64,000 nt of DNA from Pseudomonas viridiflava (lineage in GTDB: Bacteria > Pseudomonadota > Gammaproteobacteria > Pseudomonadales > Pseudomonadaceae), in assembly GCA_900596015.1 (NCBI GenBank), contig UVIF01000024.1, forward strand, positions 248,001 through 312,000, written 5' to 3'. Of this stretch, positions 1-7,461 are shown piece by piece. The translations under genes and the position numbers were made by a program. The first letter of the stretch is position 1. Every line of letters starts with the position of its first letter. Below the pieces are notes generated by a model, which worked only from the letters and a program-made list of their open reading frames with translations, was not told the origin of the DNA and searched no databases.

Positions 1-324
1 GACCCCGCAGCCCGGACCGACAACCGATGAACGACTGCTGACGAAACATTTCCCTTGAAGCCGCGCACCGTTCTCGTCACGACGAGTCCATCAGTGCCTG
101 GGTCTCTTGGCTCTAAGCAGAAAGCTTGCCATGTCGTGCAAACCGCGAGATTTGGCCACCCTGCGCGGCTTTTGTGCAGTGGTTTGAGCAGGCAGCGTGG
201 GCAAGCGCACAACAAGGGTGCAGCGCTGGGCACACCTGTGCGCGAAAACCGTGCGCCGCGGCTCGGCTTTTCAGCGCAAGGCTGCGTGATACACTGCGCA
301 TCACTTTGCCTCAGGAAATTTCCC
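1..324. other. Intergenic region at the left edge, upstream of ubiK
   Basis: No convincing gene is visible here. An open frame runs in from position 55 in phase with ubiK, but it has no Shine-Dalgarno sequence, no recognisable family and would add about 90 residues to a protein family that is normally under 100 residues long. The only structure I see is a weak promoter candidate just before ubiK. In other pseudomonads the divergent neighbour of ubiK is glnK-amtB, which may lie just outside the window; I could not find a sigma-54 site to support that. Confidence 0.5.
268..295 (+). promoter_or_regulatory. Weak sigma-70 promoter candidate for ubiK
   Basis: TTTTCA at 268-273 and TACACT at 290-295 are separated by 16 bases, and the predicted transcript start would lie about 25 bases before the ubiK ATG. 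The hexamers each depart from consensus, so this is a suggestion only. Confidence 0.3.
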
Positions 325-585
325 ATGCTCCCGCCCAAAGCGTTCCTCGACACCCTGAGCGATCACGCCTCGCGCCTGTTCAGCGGTGACACCGCGCAGC
401 CGCGCGCAGAGCTCGAAGGTCAGTTCAAGGCGCTGCTGCAATCGGGCTTCAGCAAGCTCGATCTGGTCAGCCGCGAGGAATTCGACAGCCAGATGGTTGT
501 GCTGGCGCGTACCCGTGCGCGTTTGGAGAGCCTGGAAGCCAAAGTCGCCGAGATGGAAGCCAAGGCAGCACCCAAGGCCGAGTAA
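325..585 (+). CDS. ubiK: Ubiquinone biosynthesis accessory factor UbiK (YqiC/BMFP family)
   Basis: This 86-residue protein matches the BMFP/YqiC family: an N-terminal amphipathic segment (MLPPKAFLDTLSD) followed by a C-terminal region from about residue 50 rich in heptads that should form a trimeric coiled coil, ending in an Ala/Lys/Glu tail. In Enterobacteria UbiK partners UbiJ and helps the late, aerobic steps of ubiquinone synthesis at the membrane/lipid interface. The ATG at 325 is chosen because it gives the normal family length and begins at the conserved N-terminus. It stands alone ahead of a LysR gene. The ubiquinone entry genes ubiC and ubiA are elsewhere in the window (56.4-57.9 kb) and not linked. 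Confidence 0.88.
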   Translation: MLPPKAFLDTLSDHASRLFSGDTAQPRAELEGQFKALLQSGFSKLDLVSREEFDSQMVVLARTRARLESLEAKVAEMEAKAAPKAE

Positions 586-669
586 CCTGGACCGCAGCTC
601 GATTGCCGATCGGCTGCACCGCTTTGTGCCACGCTCGGCATTGCCATTGAACAGCAGGGACGTGCTTCG

Positions 670-1587
670 ATGAACCGCAACGAGCTGCGCAAGGCCGATA
701 TCAACCTGATGGTGGTGTTCGAAGCGCTCATGCTCGAACGCAACGTCACCCGCGTCGCGGAAAAGCTGTTCCTTGGTCAGCCCACGGTCAGTTCAGCCCT
801 GAACCGGCTGCGCGCCCTGTTCAACGATCCCTTGTTCATTCGCATCGGCCATCGCATGGAGCCCACCGCGCGCGCCGAGGAAATCATCCGGCACCTGTCC
901 CCGGCGCTCGATGCAATGTCGGTAGCGCTGAGCCTGACCCACGACTTCGAACCGGCCGTGAGCACCATGACCTTCCGCATCGGCCTGTCCGACGACGTTG
1001 AATTCGGCCTGCTGCCCCAGGTGCTGCGCGCCTTGCGCACCGAGGCGCCGAAAGTGGTGATCGTGGTGCAGCACGTGGATTACTGGCGCATTCCCGATCT
1101 GCTCGCCTCCGGCGACATCACCGTGGGCATCAGCCAGACCCGCGGCCTGCCGGCCAATGCCAAGCGTAAACTACTGCGCCGCATGCGCCCGCGCGTGCTG
1201 CGCGCCGACAAGTCGGCTACCCCACTGACCCTGGACGAATACTGCGCCCGCCCCCACGTACTGGTGTCGCCGACTGCGCACACCAGCGGTATCGCCGATG
1301 AGTGGCTGCAGGAAATCGGCCGCACCCGCCAAGTGGTGCTGTCGGTGCCCCAATTCAGCTCGCTGCCCGCCCTGCTCGCCGGCACCGACATGCTCGCCGG
1401 CCTGCCCGACTACGCCGCGACCGCGATGGCCGCTCACGGCAACCTGTTCGACGAACCGCTGCCGTTCGATGCGCCGACGCTGGATTTGTCGATGGTGTGG
1501 TTGAGCATCACCGACACGGATCCGGCGGAGCGGTGGTTGCGGTCGCGGTTGGAGGCGTTCATGGGGGATCGCGGTGGGGTGGTGTAG
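670..1587 (+). CDS. LysR-family transcriptional regulator (NodD/LeuO-like subgroup)
   Basis: A full-length 305-residue LysR protein. The N-terminal winged helix-turn-helix covers roughly residues 8-66 (ADINLMVVFEALMLERNVTR, then a QPTVSSALNRLR recognition helix), followed by the linker helix and a periplasmic-binding-protein-like effector domain (about 95-295). The N-terminus that begins with an asparagine/arginine stretch and 'DINLMVVFE' is typical of the NodD-like subgroup often found as orphan regulators in Pseudomonas. It is flanked by ubiK and comM, and no divergent target gene is present, so its regulon cannot be inferred from context. Start ATG at 670 gives the expected short leader before the HTH. 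Confidence 0.85.
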   Translation: MNRNELRKADINLMVVFEALMLERNVTRVAEKLFLGQPTVSSALNRLRALFNDPLFIRIGHRMEPTARAEEIIRHLSPALDAMSVALSLTHDFEPAVSTMTFRIGLSDDVEFGLLPQVLRALRTEAPKVVIVVQHVDYWRIPDLLASGDITVGISQTRGLPANAKRKLLRRMRPRVLRADKSATPLTLDEYCARPHVLVSPTAHTSGIADEWLQEIGRTRQVVLSVPQFSSLPALLAGTDMLAGLPDYAATAMAAHGNLFDEPLPFDAPTLDLSMVWLSITDTDPAERWLRSRLEAFMGDRGGVV

Positions 1588-1791
1588 GGTCGCAACAAAT
1601 TGTCACCCATCTTACAAGCCCGAGTTGGTCGTGGGCACGTTGCTGAACAGCAGTGTCTGGAAACCATGACCAGCCTGCTGCTGCCACCCGTAGCACCGTG
1701 AATCATTTCTGCACTGGCGCCCCCTTCCCCATCCACTACCCTCGCACCACTACCGCAGGAAGCGGTTCCTCTTTCAACGCATGGAGCACGC

Positions 1792-3285
1792 ATGTCTCTC
1801 GCTATCGTTCACAGCCGGGCCCAGGTGGGCGTGGGTGCGCCTGCGGTCACGGTCGAGGCGCATCTGGCCAATGGGCTGCCGGCGCTGACGCTGGTGGGGC
1901 TGCCGGAGGCCTCGGTCAAGGAGAGCAAGGATCGCGTGCGCAGCGCGATTCTCAATTCGGGGCTGGAGTTTCCGGCGCGGCGGATCACCCTGAACCTGGC
2001 GCCGGCGGATCTGCCGAAGGACGGCGGCCGGTTCGACCTGGCCATTGCGCTGGGTATCCTGGCGGGCAGCGGACAGATTCCGGCCATTACGCTGGATAAC
2101 GTGGAATGCCTGGGCGAGCTGGCGCTGTCGGGCGCCGTGCGGCCGGTGCAGGGTGTCTTGCCCGCTGCCCTCGCCGCTCGCGATGCAGGGCGAACGCTGA
2201 TCGTGCCCAGGGATAACGCCGAAGAGGCAGCGCTGGCCTCGAACCTGACGGTGATTGCAGCGGATGATCTGATGCAGCTGGTCAGTCACTTCAATGGCCG
2301 CAACCCGATCAGTCCCTTCAATGCCAATGGGCTGTTGCTGGTGAGCAAGCCTTATCCGGACCTGAGCGAGGTGCAGGGTCAGGTCGCGGCCAAGCGTGCG
2401 TTGCTGGTGGCCGCCGCTGGCGCGCACAATCTGCTGTTCAGCGGCCCGCCGGGTACCGGCAAGACCTTGCTTGCCAGCCGCTTGCCTGGCCTGTTGCCGC
2501 CGTTGGACGAGCGCGAAGCGCTGGAGGTGGCCGCCATCCAGTCGGTGGCCAGCCATGTGCCGCTGAAGAACTGGCCGCAGCGGCCCTTTCGGCATCCTCA
2601 TCATTCGGCCTCGGGCGCTGCACTGGTGGGCGGTGGTAGTCGGCCACAGCCAGGGGAAATCACTCTGGCGCACCATGGTGTGCTGTTTCTCGATGAACTG
2701 CCGGAGTTCGACAGGAAGGTGCTGGAGGTCTTGCGCGAACCCTTGGAAAGTGGAGAGATCGTGATTGCGCGGGCGCGGGACAAGATCCGTTTTCCCGCGC
2801 GGTTTCAGTTGGTGGCGGCGATGAACCCGTGCCCCTGCGGGTATCTGGGTGACCCCAGCGGTAAATGCCAATGCGGCAGCGACCAGATCCAGCGGTACCG
2901 CAACAAGCTGTCCGGGCCGTTGCTCGACCGGATCGATCTGCATCTGACGGTAGCGCGCGAGGCGACGGCGCTGAGCCATGTGCCACAGGCGGGTGAGAAT
3001 ACGGCCAGTGCTGCCATCAAGGTGGCCGAGGCGCGTGAATTGCAGAATCGACGTCAGGGTTGTGCCAATGCGTTTCTCGATCTGCCGGGGTTGCGCGAGC
3101 ATTGCAGGTTGTCGGCCGAGGATGAGCGCTGGCTGGAAACCGCCTGTGAACGGCTGACGCTGTCGCTGCGGGCGGCGCACCGGTTGTTGAAGGTGGCCCG
3201 CACCTTGGCGGATCTGGAGCAGGCGAAAGACATCGAGCGGGCGCATGTGGCGGAGGCGTTGCAGTATCGGCCGTCGGCGCAATGA
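1792..3285 (+). CDS. comM: ComM/YifB family Mg-chelatase-like AAA+ ATPase
   Basis: The 497-residue product has the ComM/YifB architecture: an N-terminal ChlI-type fold (residues 1-170), an AAA+ core with Walker A GPPGTGKT at 218-225 and Walker B VLFLDELPEF at 297-306, a cysteine cluster (C347, C349, C359, C361) typical of the family, and a C-terminal helical Mg-chelatase domain. ComM of Vibrio is a hexameric helicase that drives branch migration of the three-strand intermediate during natural transformation; its role in pseudomonads, where competence is uncommon, is less clear. Length is normal. It is transcribed alone and converges on amaA, with a REP element between them. Confidence 0.93.
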   Translation: MSLAIVHSRAQVGVGAPAVTVEAHLANGLPALTLVGLPEASVKESKDRVRSAILNSGLEFPARRITLNLAPADLPKDGGRFDLAIALGILAGSGQIPAITLDNVECLGELALSGAVRPVQGVLPAALAARDAGRTLIVPRDNAEEAALASNLTVIAADDLMQLVSHFNGRNPISPFNANGLLLVSKPYPDLSEVQGQVAAKRALLVAAAGAHNLLFSGPPGTGKTLLASRLPGLLPPLDEREALEVAAIQSVASHVPLKNWPQRPFRHPHHSASGAALVGGGSRPQPGEITLAHHGVLFLDELPEFDRKVLEVLREPLESGEIVIARARDKIRFPARFQLVAAMNPCPCGYLGDPSGKCQCGSDQIQRYRNKLSGPLLDRIDLHLTVAREATALSHVPQAGENTASAAIKVAEARELQNRRQGCANAFLDLPGLREHCRLSAEDERWLETACERLTLSLRAAHRLLKVARTLADLEQAKDIERAHVAEALQYRPSAQ

Positions 3286-3341
3286 GCGATGAAGCAGAAG
3301 CGACAAGCGTGATTGCGTTTCAGCAGGCCAATCGGGGATAC

Positions 3342-3370
3342 CGCCGACGCGGCTTGCGCCGCTGCTACAG
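3342..3370. repeat. REP element, class 'tagcagcggcgcaagccgcg'
   Basis: This imperfect hairpin unit (GCGGCTTGCGCCGC core followed by TGCTACAG) lies between the convergent ends of comM and amaA. The same sequence occurs twice, in opposite orientations, at 38.68-38.77 kb, showing that it is a dispersed element rather than a local hairpin. Confidence 0.75.
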
Positions 3371-3379
3371 GGCTTGAGG

Positions 3380-4666
3380 CTACAAAACCACGCGCAGGAC
3401 CTGGCCGGCGTGGTAGAGCGAAAAGCCGGTTTCATAGACGCCGGTGCGCAGGCTTGGGGCCGACACCGGTTTGTCCGTGCAGAACGGTAGCGGCAGCTTG
3501 TCGGCCTGGCCATGCAGCAGAAACTGCGCCAAGGCTTTGCCCACGACGGTGCCAGTGGTGTTGCCGCGGCCGTTGTAGCCGGTGACCGAAACCAACCCCG
3601 GGGCAGGTTCGAACAAGCGCATGAGGTGGTCGGGGGTGAAGTCGATGCAGCCGGTCCAGTGCATCTCCCATTCGACCTTGCCCAACTGGGGAAAGTAATG
3701 GGTCTGGATGCGGTCGGCCCAGCGGCGGATGAACCAGGCCGGCTTGTTGTCCACTCGGCCCATGCTGCCGAGCAACAAACGGCCATCGTCGTCACGGCGA
3801 ATGCTGCTCAGTACCAGGCGGGTGTCCCAGGAACCCTGTCCGTGTTTGAGCACAGCGTCTGCCGCGGCCGAGTGCAGAGGCTTGGAAGCCACCTGGTAGT
3901 AGTAACCACGGAAGAACTGGCCTTGCAGGTTGCACCAGTCGCCTTCGGTGTAGGCACCGGTAGAGATCAGTACCTTGTCGGCATTGACTTCGCCTTTGGC
4001 AGTCTTGACCAGCCAGCCACCACCCTGCTGTTCCAGGCCCAACACCGGCGAGTGCTGGAACACCTGCCCGCCCAGGCGCTCGACGGCCGAGCCCAGGCCA
4101 CGGGTATAAGCCATGGGATTGATGGTGCCGGCGCGGCGGTCGAGCAAGGCCGCTTCGATCTTTTCGGTGCCGCAGTAGTCGACGCATTGCGCCCCGGTGA
4201 GCAGCTCGACGTCGGCGCCCCGCCGTTGCCATTGCTCGCAGCGCGATTTCAGATCGGCCACGCCATTGGCGTTGTGAGCCATGTGCAAGGTGCCGTCGTT
4301 GTGCGCCTGGCAGTCGATGCCATAGCGCTTGATCAGCGCGAACACTTCAGCCGGCGCGCCGCCGAGCACGCTGTTGAGACGACCGCCCACGGCACTGCCC
4401 AAGGTCTGCTCGACTTCGTCGGGCGGAATCCAGGTGCCAGCGTTGACCAGTCCGACGTTGCGGCCCGAACCACCGGTACCGATCTCGCTGGCATCGAGCA
4501 ACACCACACGCTTGCCCTGCTCCAGCAACTCGATGGCAGCGCACAACCCGGTGATGCCGCCGCCGATCACGCAGACATCCGCCTTTACCGCACTGGCCAG
4601 AGCCGCCGTGTGAGGGGGCCTGGCGGTGATGTGTTCCCAAAGACATTGTTGCCGTAGTTCGCTCAT
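3380..4666 (-). CDS. amaA: L-pipecolate oxidase AmaA (FAD-dependent)
   Basis: A 428-residue FAD-dependent amine/amino-acid oxidase of the DAO family. The dinucleotide-binding fold is at the N-terminus (VCVIGGGITG, residues 31-40) with the following strand ending VVLLDASEIG, and a second glycine-rich FAD contact GTGGSGRNVG. In P. putida AmaA oxidises L-pipecolate to piperideine-6-carboxylate in the D-lysine branch of lysine catabolism. The assignment rests mainly on context: it is directly downstream of and codirectional with amaB, with the LysR gene and hglS beyond, exactly the known lysine locus. On sequence alone it could also be called a gamma-glutamylputrescine oxidase, the sister family. 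The start at 4666 leaves a short leader before the Rossmann fold. A REP pair separates it from amaB. Confidence 0.85.
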   Translation of the reverse strand: MSELRQQCLWEHITARPPHTAALASAVKADVCVIGGGITGLCAAIELLEQGKRVVLLDASEIGTGGSGRNVGLVNAGTWIPPDEVEQTLGSAVGGRLNSVLGGAPAEVFALIKRYGIDCQAHNDGTLHMAHNANGVADLKSRCEQWQRRGADVELLTGAQCVDYCGTEKIEAALLDRRAGTINPMAYTRGLGSAVERLGGQVFQHSPVLGLEQQGGGWLVKTAKGEVNADKVLISTGAYTEGDWCNLQGQFFRGYYYQVASKPLHSAAADAVLKHGQGSWDTRLVLSSIRRDDDGRLLLGSMGRVDNKPAWFIRRWADRIQTHYFPQLGKVEWEMHWTGCIDFTPDHLMRLFEPAPGLVSVTGYNGRGNTTGTVVGKALAQFLLHGQADKLPLPFCTDKPVSAPSLRTGVYETGFSLYHAGQVLRVVL

Positions 4667-4711
4667 GACTCATTCCAAGCCAGGGAAATCGGGTTCGGAC
4701 CGCGACGCCGT

Positions 4712-4790
4712 CATCGCGGGCAGAGCCCGCTCCCACAGGGATATCCATTGCAGCAAAGATCCCTGTGGGAGCGGGTTCTACCCGCAATAG
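4712..4790. repeat. Inverted pair of REP elements (REPIN) between amaA and amaB
   Basis: Two copies of the 'gggagcgggttctacccgc' REP class face each other: the left arm at 4712-4740 reads GCGGGCAGAGCCCGCTCCCA and the right arm at 4760-4790 reads TGGGAGCGGGTTCTACCCGC. About 20 bases separate them, so the whole unit can fold into one long cruciform or RNA hairpin. Its position between two codirectional genes suggests it could attenuate or stabilise the amaB-amaA transcript. Confidence 0.85.
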
Positions 4791-4819
4791 CGCCAGCCCC
4801 GCCACCACATCACTCAACC

Positions 4820-4838
4820 ATCAATCAATCAATCAATC
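4820..4838. repeat. ATCA tetranucleotide microsatellite covering the amaB stop codon
   Basis: Four and three-quarter tandem copies of ATCA lie across the amaB stop (TGA on the minus strand, 4833-4835). The coding sequence ends inside the repeat. Confidence 0.9.
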
Positions 4839-6323
4839 GAACACGATGCCTTGGGCCAGCGGCAGTTCGCGCGAATAGTTGACGGTGTTGGTCTGGCGGC
4901 GCATGTAGGCTTTCCAGGCATCGGAGCCGGATTCGCGTCCGCCACCGGTTTCCTTCTCGCCACCGAAAGCGCCGCCGATTTCCGCGCCGCTGGTGCCGAT
5001 GTTGACGTTGGCGATGCCGCAGTCGCTGCCGGCCGCGCTCTGGAAGCGCTCGGCTTCACGCAGGTCGGTGGTGAAGATGCACGAGGACAGGCCTTGTGGC
5101 ACTTCGTTGTTCAGGCGCAGCGCCTCGTCGAAGTCCTCGTAGCTCAGTACATACAGGATCGGCGCGAAGGTTTCGTGGCGCACCACGTCCGATTGCCCCG
5201 GCATTTCGGCGATAGCTGGGGCCACGTAGTAGGCGTTCGGGTATTGATCGGCCAACTGCCGCTCACCGCCGAACACTTCACCGCCTTCGTCGCGAGCCTT
5301 GGCCAGGGCACCCTGCATGGCGTCGAAGGATTGCTTGTCGATCAGCGGGCCGACCAGATTGTCCTTGCGCGGATCGCCGATACGTACCTTGGCGTAAGCC
5401 GCCTTGACCCGAGCGACCACTTCGTCCTTGATCGAGCTGTGCACGATCACCCGGCGCAAGGTGGTGCAGCGCTGGCCAGCGGTGCCCACGGCGCTGAAGA
5501 GAATGCCGCGCACGGCCAGGTCGAGGTCGGCGCTGGGGGCCAGGATCATGGCGTTGTTGCCGCCCAGTTCGAGGATGGTGCGGCCGAAGCGCGCAGCGAC
5601 CCGTGGACCGACTTCGCGACCCATGCGGGTGCTGCCGGTAGCGCTGACCAGGGCGACGCGCGGGTCATCGACCAGCGCCTCACCCGCTTCGCGATCACCG
5701 ATGATCAATTGCGCCAGGCCTTCGGGCGCATCGCCGAACTGCTGCAGGGCCTTGTCGAACAGCGCCTGGCAGGCCAGCGCGGTCAGCGGGGTCTTTTCCG
5801 ATGGTTTCCAGATCACCGAATCGCCGGCAACCAGAGCCAGGGTAGTGTTCCATGCCCACACCGCCACCGGAAAGTTGAAGGCGCTGATCACACCGACCAC
5901 GCCCAGCGGCTGCCAGGTTTCACGCATGTGGTGGCCTGGGCGCTCGGAAGCGATGGTCAAGCCGTACAGCTGGCGAGACAGGCCGACGGCGAAATCGCAG
6001 ATGTCGATCATTTCCTGCACTTCACCCAGACCTTCCTGGGTGATCTTGCCGGCTTCGACCGAGACCAGCTCACCGAGCTGGGCCTTGTGCGCGCGCAGGA
6101 CTTCGCCGAACAGGCGCACCAGCTCGCCGCGACGCGGTGCCGGCACGGTGCGCCAGGCCAGGAACGCCTCGTGCCCGAGGGCGATCTTGTCGACGACCTG
6201 CGCCTTGGATTCCAGGCTCACCGAGGCGATCTGGCTGCCGTCGATTGGGGTGTGAACAGGATGGTTGCCATCCTTGAATGCACTCGCCGCAACACCCAGG
6301 CTTTCGAGCAGGCCATCGACCAT
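4833..6323 (-). CDS. amaB: L-piperidine-6-carboxylate (alpha-aminoadipate semialdehyde) dehydrogenase AmaB
   Basis: A 496-residue aldehyde dehydrogenase of the ALDH7 (antiquitin-like) group. Catalytic residues are visible: Asn150 in SAFNF, general base Glu252 in LELGGNN, and nucleophile Cys286 in GTAGQRCTTLRR; the NAD-binding KPSEKTP and GSTRMG loops are also present. AmaB oxidises piperideine-6-carboxylate, or its open aldehyde form, to 2-aminoadipate, the step after AmaA. Start ATG at 6323 has a good GGAG Shine-Dalgarno sequence; the frame stays open upstream but without such a site. It lies upstream of amaA on the same strand and is divergent from the LysR gene. The final codons run into an ATCA microsatellite. 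Confidence 0.93.
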   Translation of the reverse strand: MVDGLLESLGVAASAFKDGNHPVHTPIDGSQIASVSLESKAQVVDKIALGHEAFLAWRTVPAPRRGELVRLFGEVLRAHKAQLGELVSVEAGKITQEGLGEVQEMIDICDFAVGLSRQLYGLTIASERPGHHMRETWQPLGVVGVISAFNFPVAVWAWNTTLALVAGDSVIWKPSEKTPLTALACQALFDKALQQFGDAPEGLAQLIIGDREAGEALVDDPRVALVSATGSTRMGREVGPRVAARFGRTILELGGNNAMILAPSADLDLAVRGILFSAVGTAGQRCTTLRRVIVHSSIKDEVVARVKAAYAKVRIGDPRKDNLVGPLIDKQSFDAMQGALAKARDEGGEVFGGERQLADQYPNAYYVAPAIAEMPGQSDVVRHETFAPILYVLSYEDFDEALRLNNEVPQGLSSCIFTTDLREAERFQSAAGSDCGIANVNIGTSGAEIGGAFGGEKETGGGRESGSDAWKAYMRRQTNTVNYSRELPLAQGIVFD

Positions 6324-6369
6324 TGTTTTCTCCTCACAAGGCTTTAACGATAAGAACGAATTGAGATCA

Positions 6370-6398
6370 GTATTAATCCGCAGGCCAGACCACCACAA
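6370..6398 (-). promoter_or_regulatory. Candidate sigma-70 promoter of amaB
   Basis: On the minus strand, TTGTGG (6398-6393) and TAATAC (6375-6370) are separated by 17 bases. The site lies 47 bases upstream of the amaB ATG within the 131-base gap shared with the divergent LysR gene, so a regulator bound in this gap could control both genes. Confidence 0.5.
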
Positions 6399-6454
6399 CG
6401 GAGCAATATTCCATATATCATTCCCTCACCTCATGACCTCGCGGCGATGCCTCC

Positions 6455-7342
6455 ATGTCAAAACGCCTTGTTCCTTCGATGACGGCCTTGCAGTGCTTCG
6501 AAGCGGCCGCCCGCCACCTGAGCTTCACCCGCGCAGCGGAAGAACTGCACCTGACCCAGAGCGCGGTCAGCAAGCAGGTCGCGCAGCTCGAAGACATGCT
6601 GCGTCACCACCTGTTCCTGCGCATTCGTCGGCGCCTGCAACTGACGCCGGCCGGCTCGCTGTACCTGGCCGAGGTGAACAAGATTCTCACCCAGGTGGAT
6701 ATTTCCAGCCGCTACATCCTGTCCTACGGCGACGAAACCGAAGTGCTCACCGTCGCCACCCAGCCCAGCTTCGGCGTGGGTTGGCTGATCCCCAAGCTCA
6801 AGGGTTTCGGCAAGGCGCATCCGAATATCCATCTGGACATCCGCAACGAACTCGAGCCCTTCGCCTTGCTGCAGGCCAAGGCCGACGTAGGGTTTTTCTT
6901 CGGCCAGGGCACCTGGCCTGGAGCGACCTGTATCGAGCTGTTCGACGATCAGGTGGTGCCGGTGTGCGCGCCCGACCTGCTCGATCAGCCGTTGACCCAC
7001 GCCGAACAGTTGGCCGAGCTGGTATTGATGCAATGCACGTCGCGCCCCGAGGCGTGGCACGAGTGGTTTCTGGAGCAGGGCCTGAGCGCCCAGAACAGCT
7101 ACCACGGTCCGCGCTTCGATACCTTCTACATGTGCCTCAGTGCTGCGTTGTCCGGCTGCGGTGTGGCCCTGGTGCCGCGCTACCTGGCAGAGCACCACCT
7201 GGCCAACGGCGATCTGGTCATGCCCTGGCCGCACACCATGAGCAGCCAGGGCGCGCATTTCGTCGCCTTTGCCGAACATGCCGCAGAAGTGCCGAAGGTG
7301 CGCGCGCTGGTCGACTGGATCCTGCAGCAGGTCGCCCACTAG
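6455..7342 (+). CDS. LysR-family regulator (GcvA-like) of the lysine/pipecolate locus
   Basis: A 295-residue LysR protein of the GcvA-like group. The helix-turn-helix is in residues 8-66 (MTALQCFEAAARHLSFTRAA, recognition helix QSAVSKQVAQLED), followed by the effector-binding domain starting near residue 92 (LTVATQPSFGVGWLIPKLK). It is divergent from amaB and upstream of hglS on the same strand, the position of the lysine-locus regulator in P. putida. That it controls amaAB or hglS is inferred from position. The start ATG at 6455 lacks a strong Shine-Dalgarno sequence but is the first in frame that gives the normal leader length. Confidence 0.85.
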   Translation: MSKRLVPSMTALQCFEAAARHLSFTRAAEELHLTQSAVSKQVAQLEDMLRHHLFLRIRRRLQLTPAGSLYLAEVNKILTQVDISSRYILSYGDETEVLTVATQPSFGVGWLIPKLKGFGKAHPNIHLDIRNELEPFALLQAKADVGFFFGQGTWPGATCIELFDDQVVPVCAPDLLDQPLTHAEQLAELVLMQCTSRPEAWHEWFLEQGLSAQNSYHGPRFDTFYMCLSAALSGCGVALVPRYLAEHHLANGDLVMPWPHTMSSQGAHFVAFAEHAAEVPKVRALVDWILQQVAH

Positions 7343-7377
7343 CGGCGCAGCATGAGCAATGGCGAAGCCGACCTGCA

Positions 7378-7423
7378 GGAATGACCCCCGCACTTTTTTT
7401 CGCTTGATCGCGCAGGTCATTCC
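7378..7423. promoter_or_regulatory. Inverted repeat upstream of hglS, candidate operator or transcript hairpin
   Basis: A perfect 9-base inverted repeat, GGAATGACC at 7378-7386 and GGTCATTCC at 7415-7423, is separated by 28 bases that include a run of seven T. A second overlapping dyad (ACCTGC at 7371-7376 against GCAGGT at 7412-7417) lies in the same stretch. It sits in the 119-base gap between the LysR gene and hglS. It could bind a regulator dimer, or in RNA form a stem that terminates read-through. Confidence 0.5.
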
Positions 7424-7461
7424 CCGCTTTCATACTGCAGCCCTTTGCGCAGGAGTCAGCC

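Noticed and set aside
55..324. N-terminal extension of ubiK
   Set aside because: No conserved sequence or ribosome site; UbiK proteins are about 80-100 residues.
1..324. Sigma-54/NtrC site of a divergent glnK
   Set aside because: I looked for GG-N10-GC signatures on both strands and for paired NtrC sites; none fits well, and glnK itself is not in the window.
1774..3795. 673-residue open frame antisense to comM and the end of amaA
   Set aside because: It is rich in Arg/Pro/Gln with no domain, lacks a ribosome site and lies opposite a well-conserved ATPase; long antisense frames are expected at this GC content.
4820..4838. ATCA tandem as a CRISPR or phase-variation switch of amaB
   Set aside because: Units are four bases with no spacers, and the repeat lies after nearly all of the coding sequence, so slippage would not switch the enzyme off.
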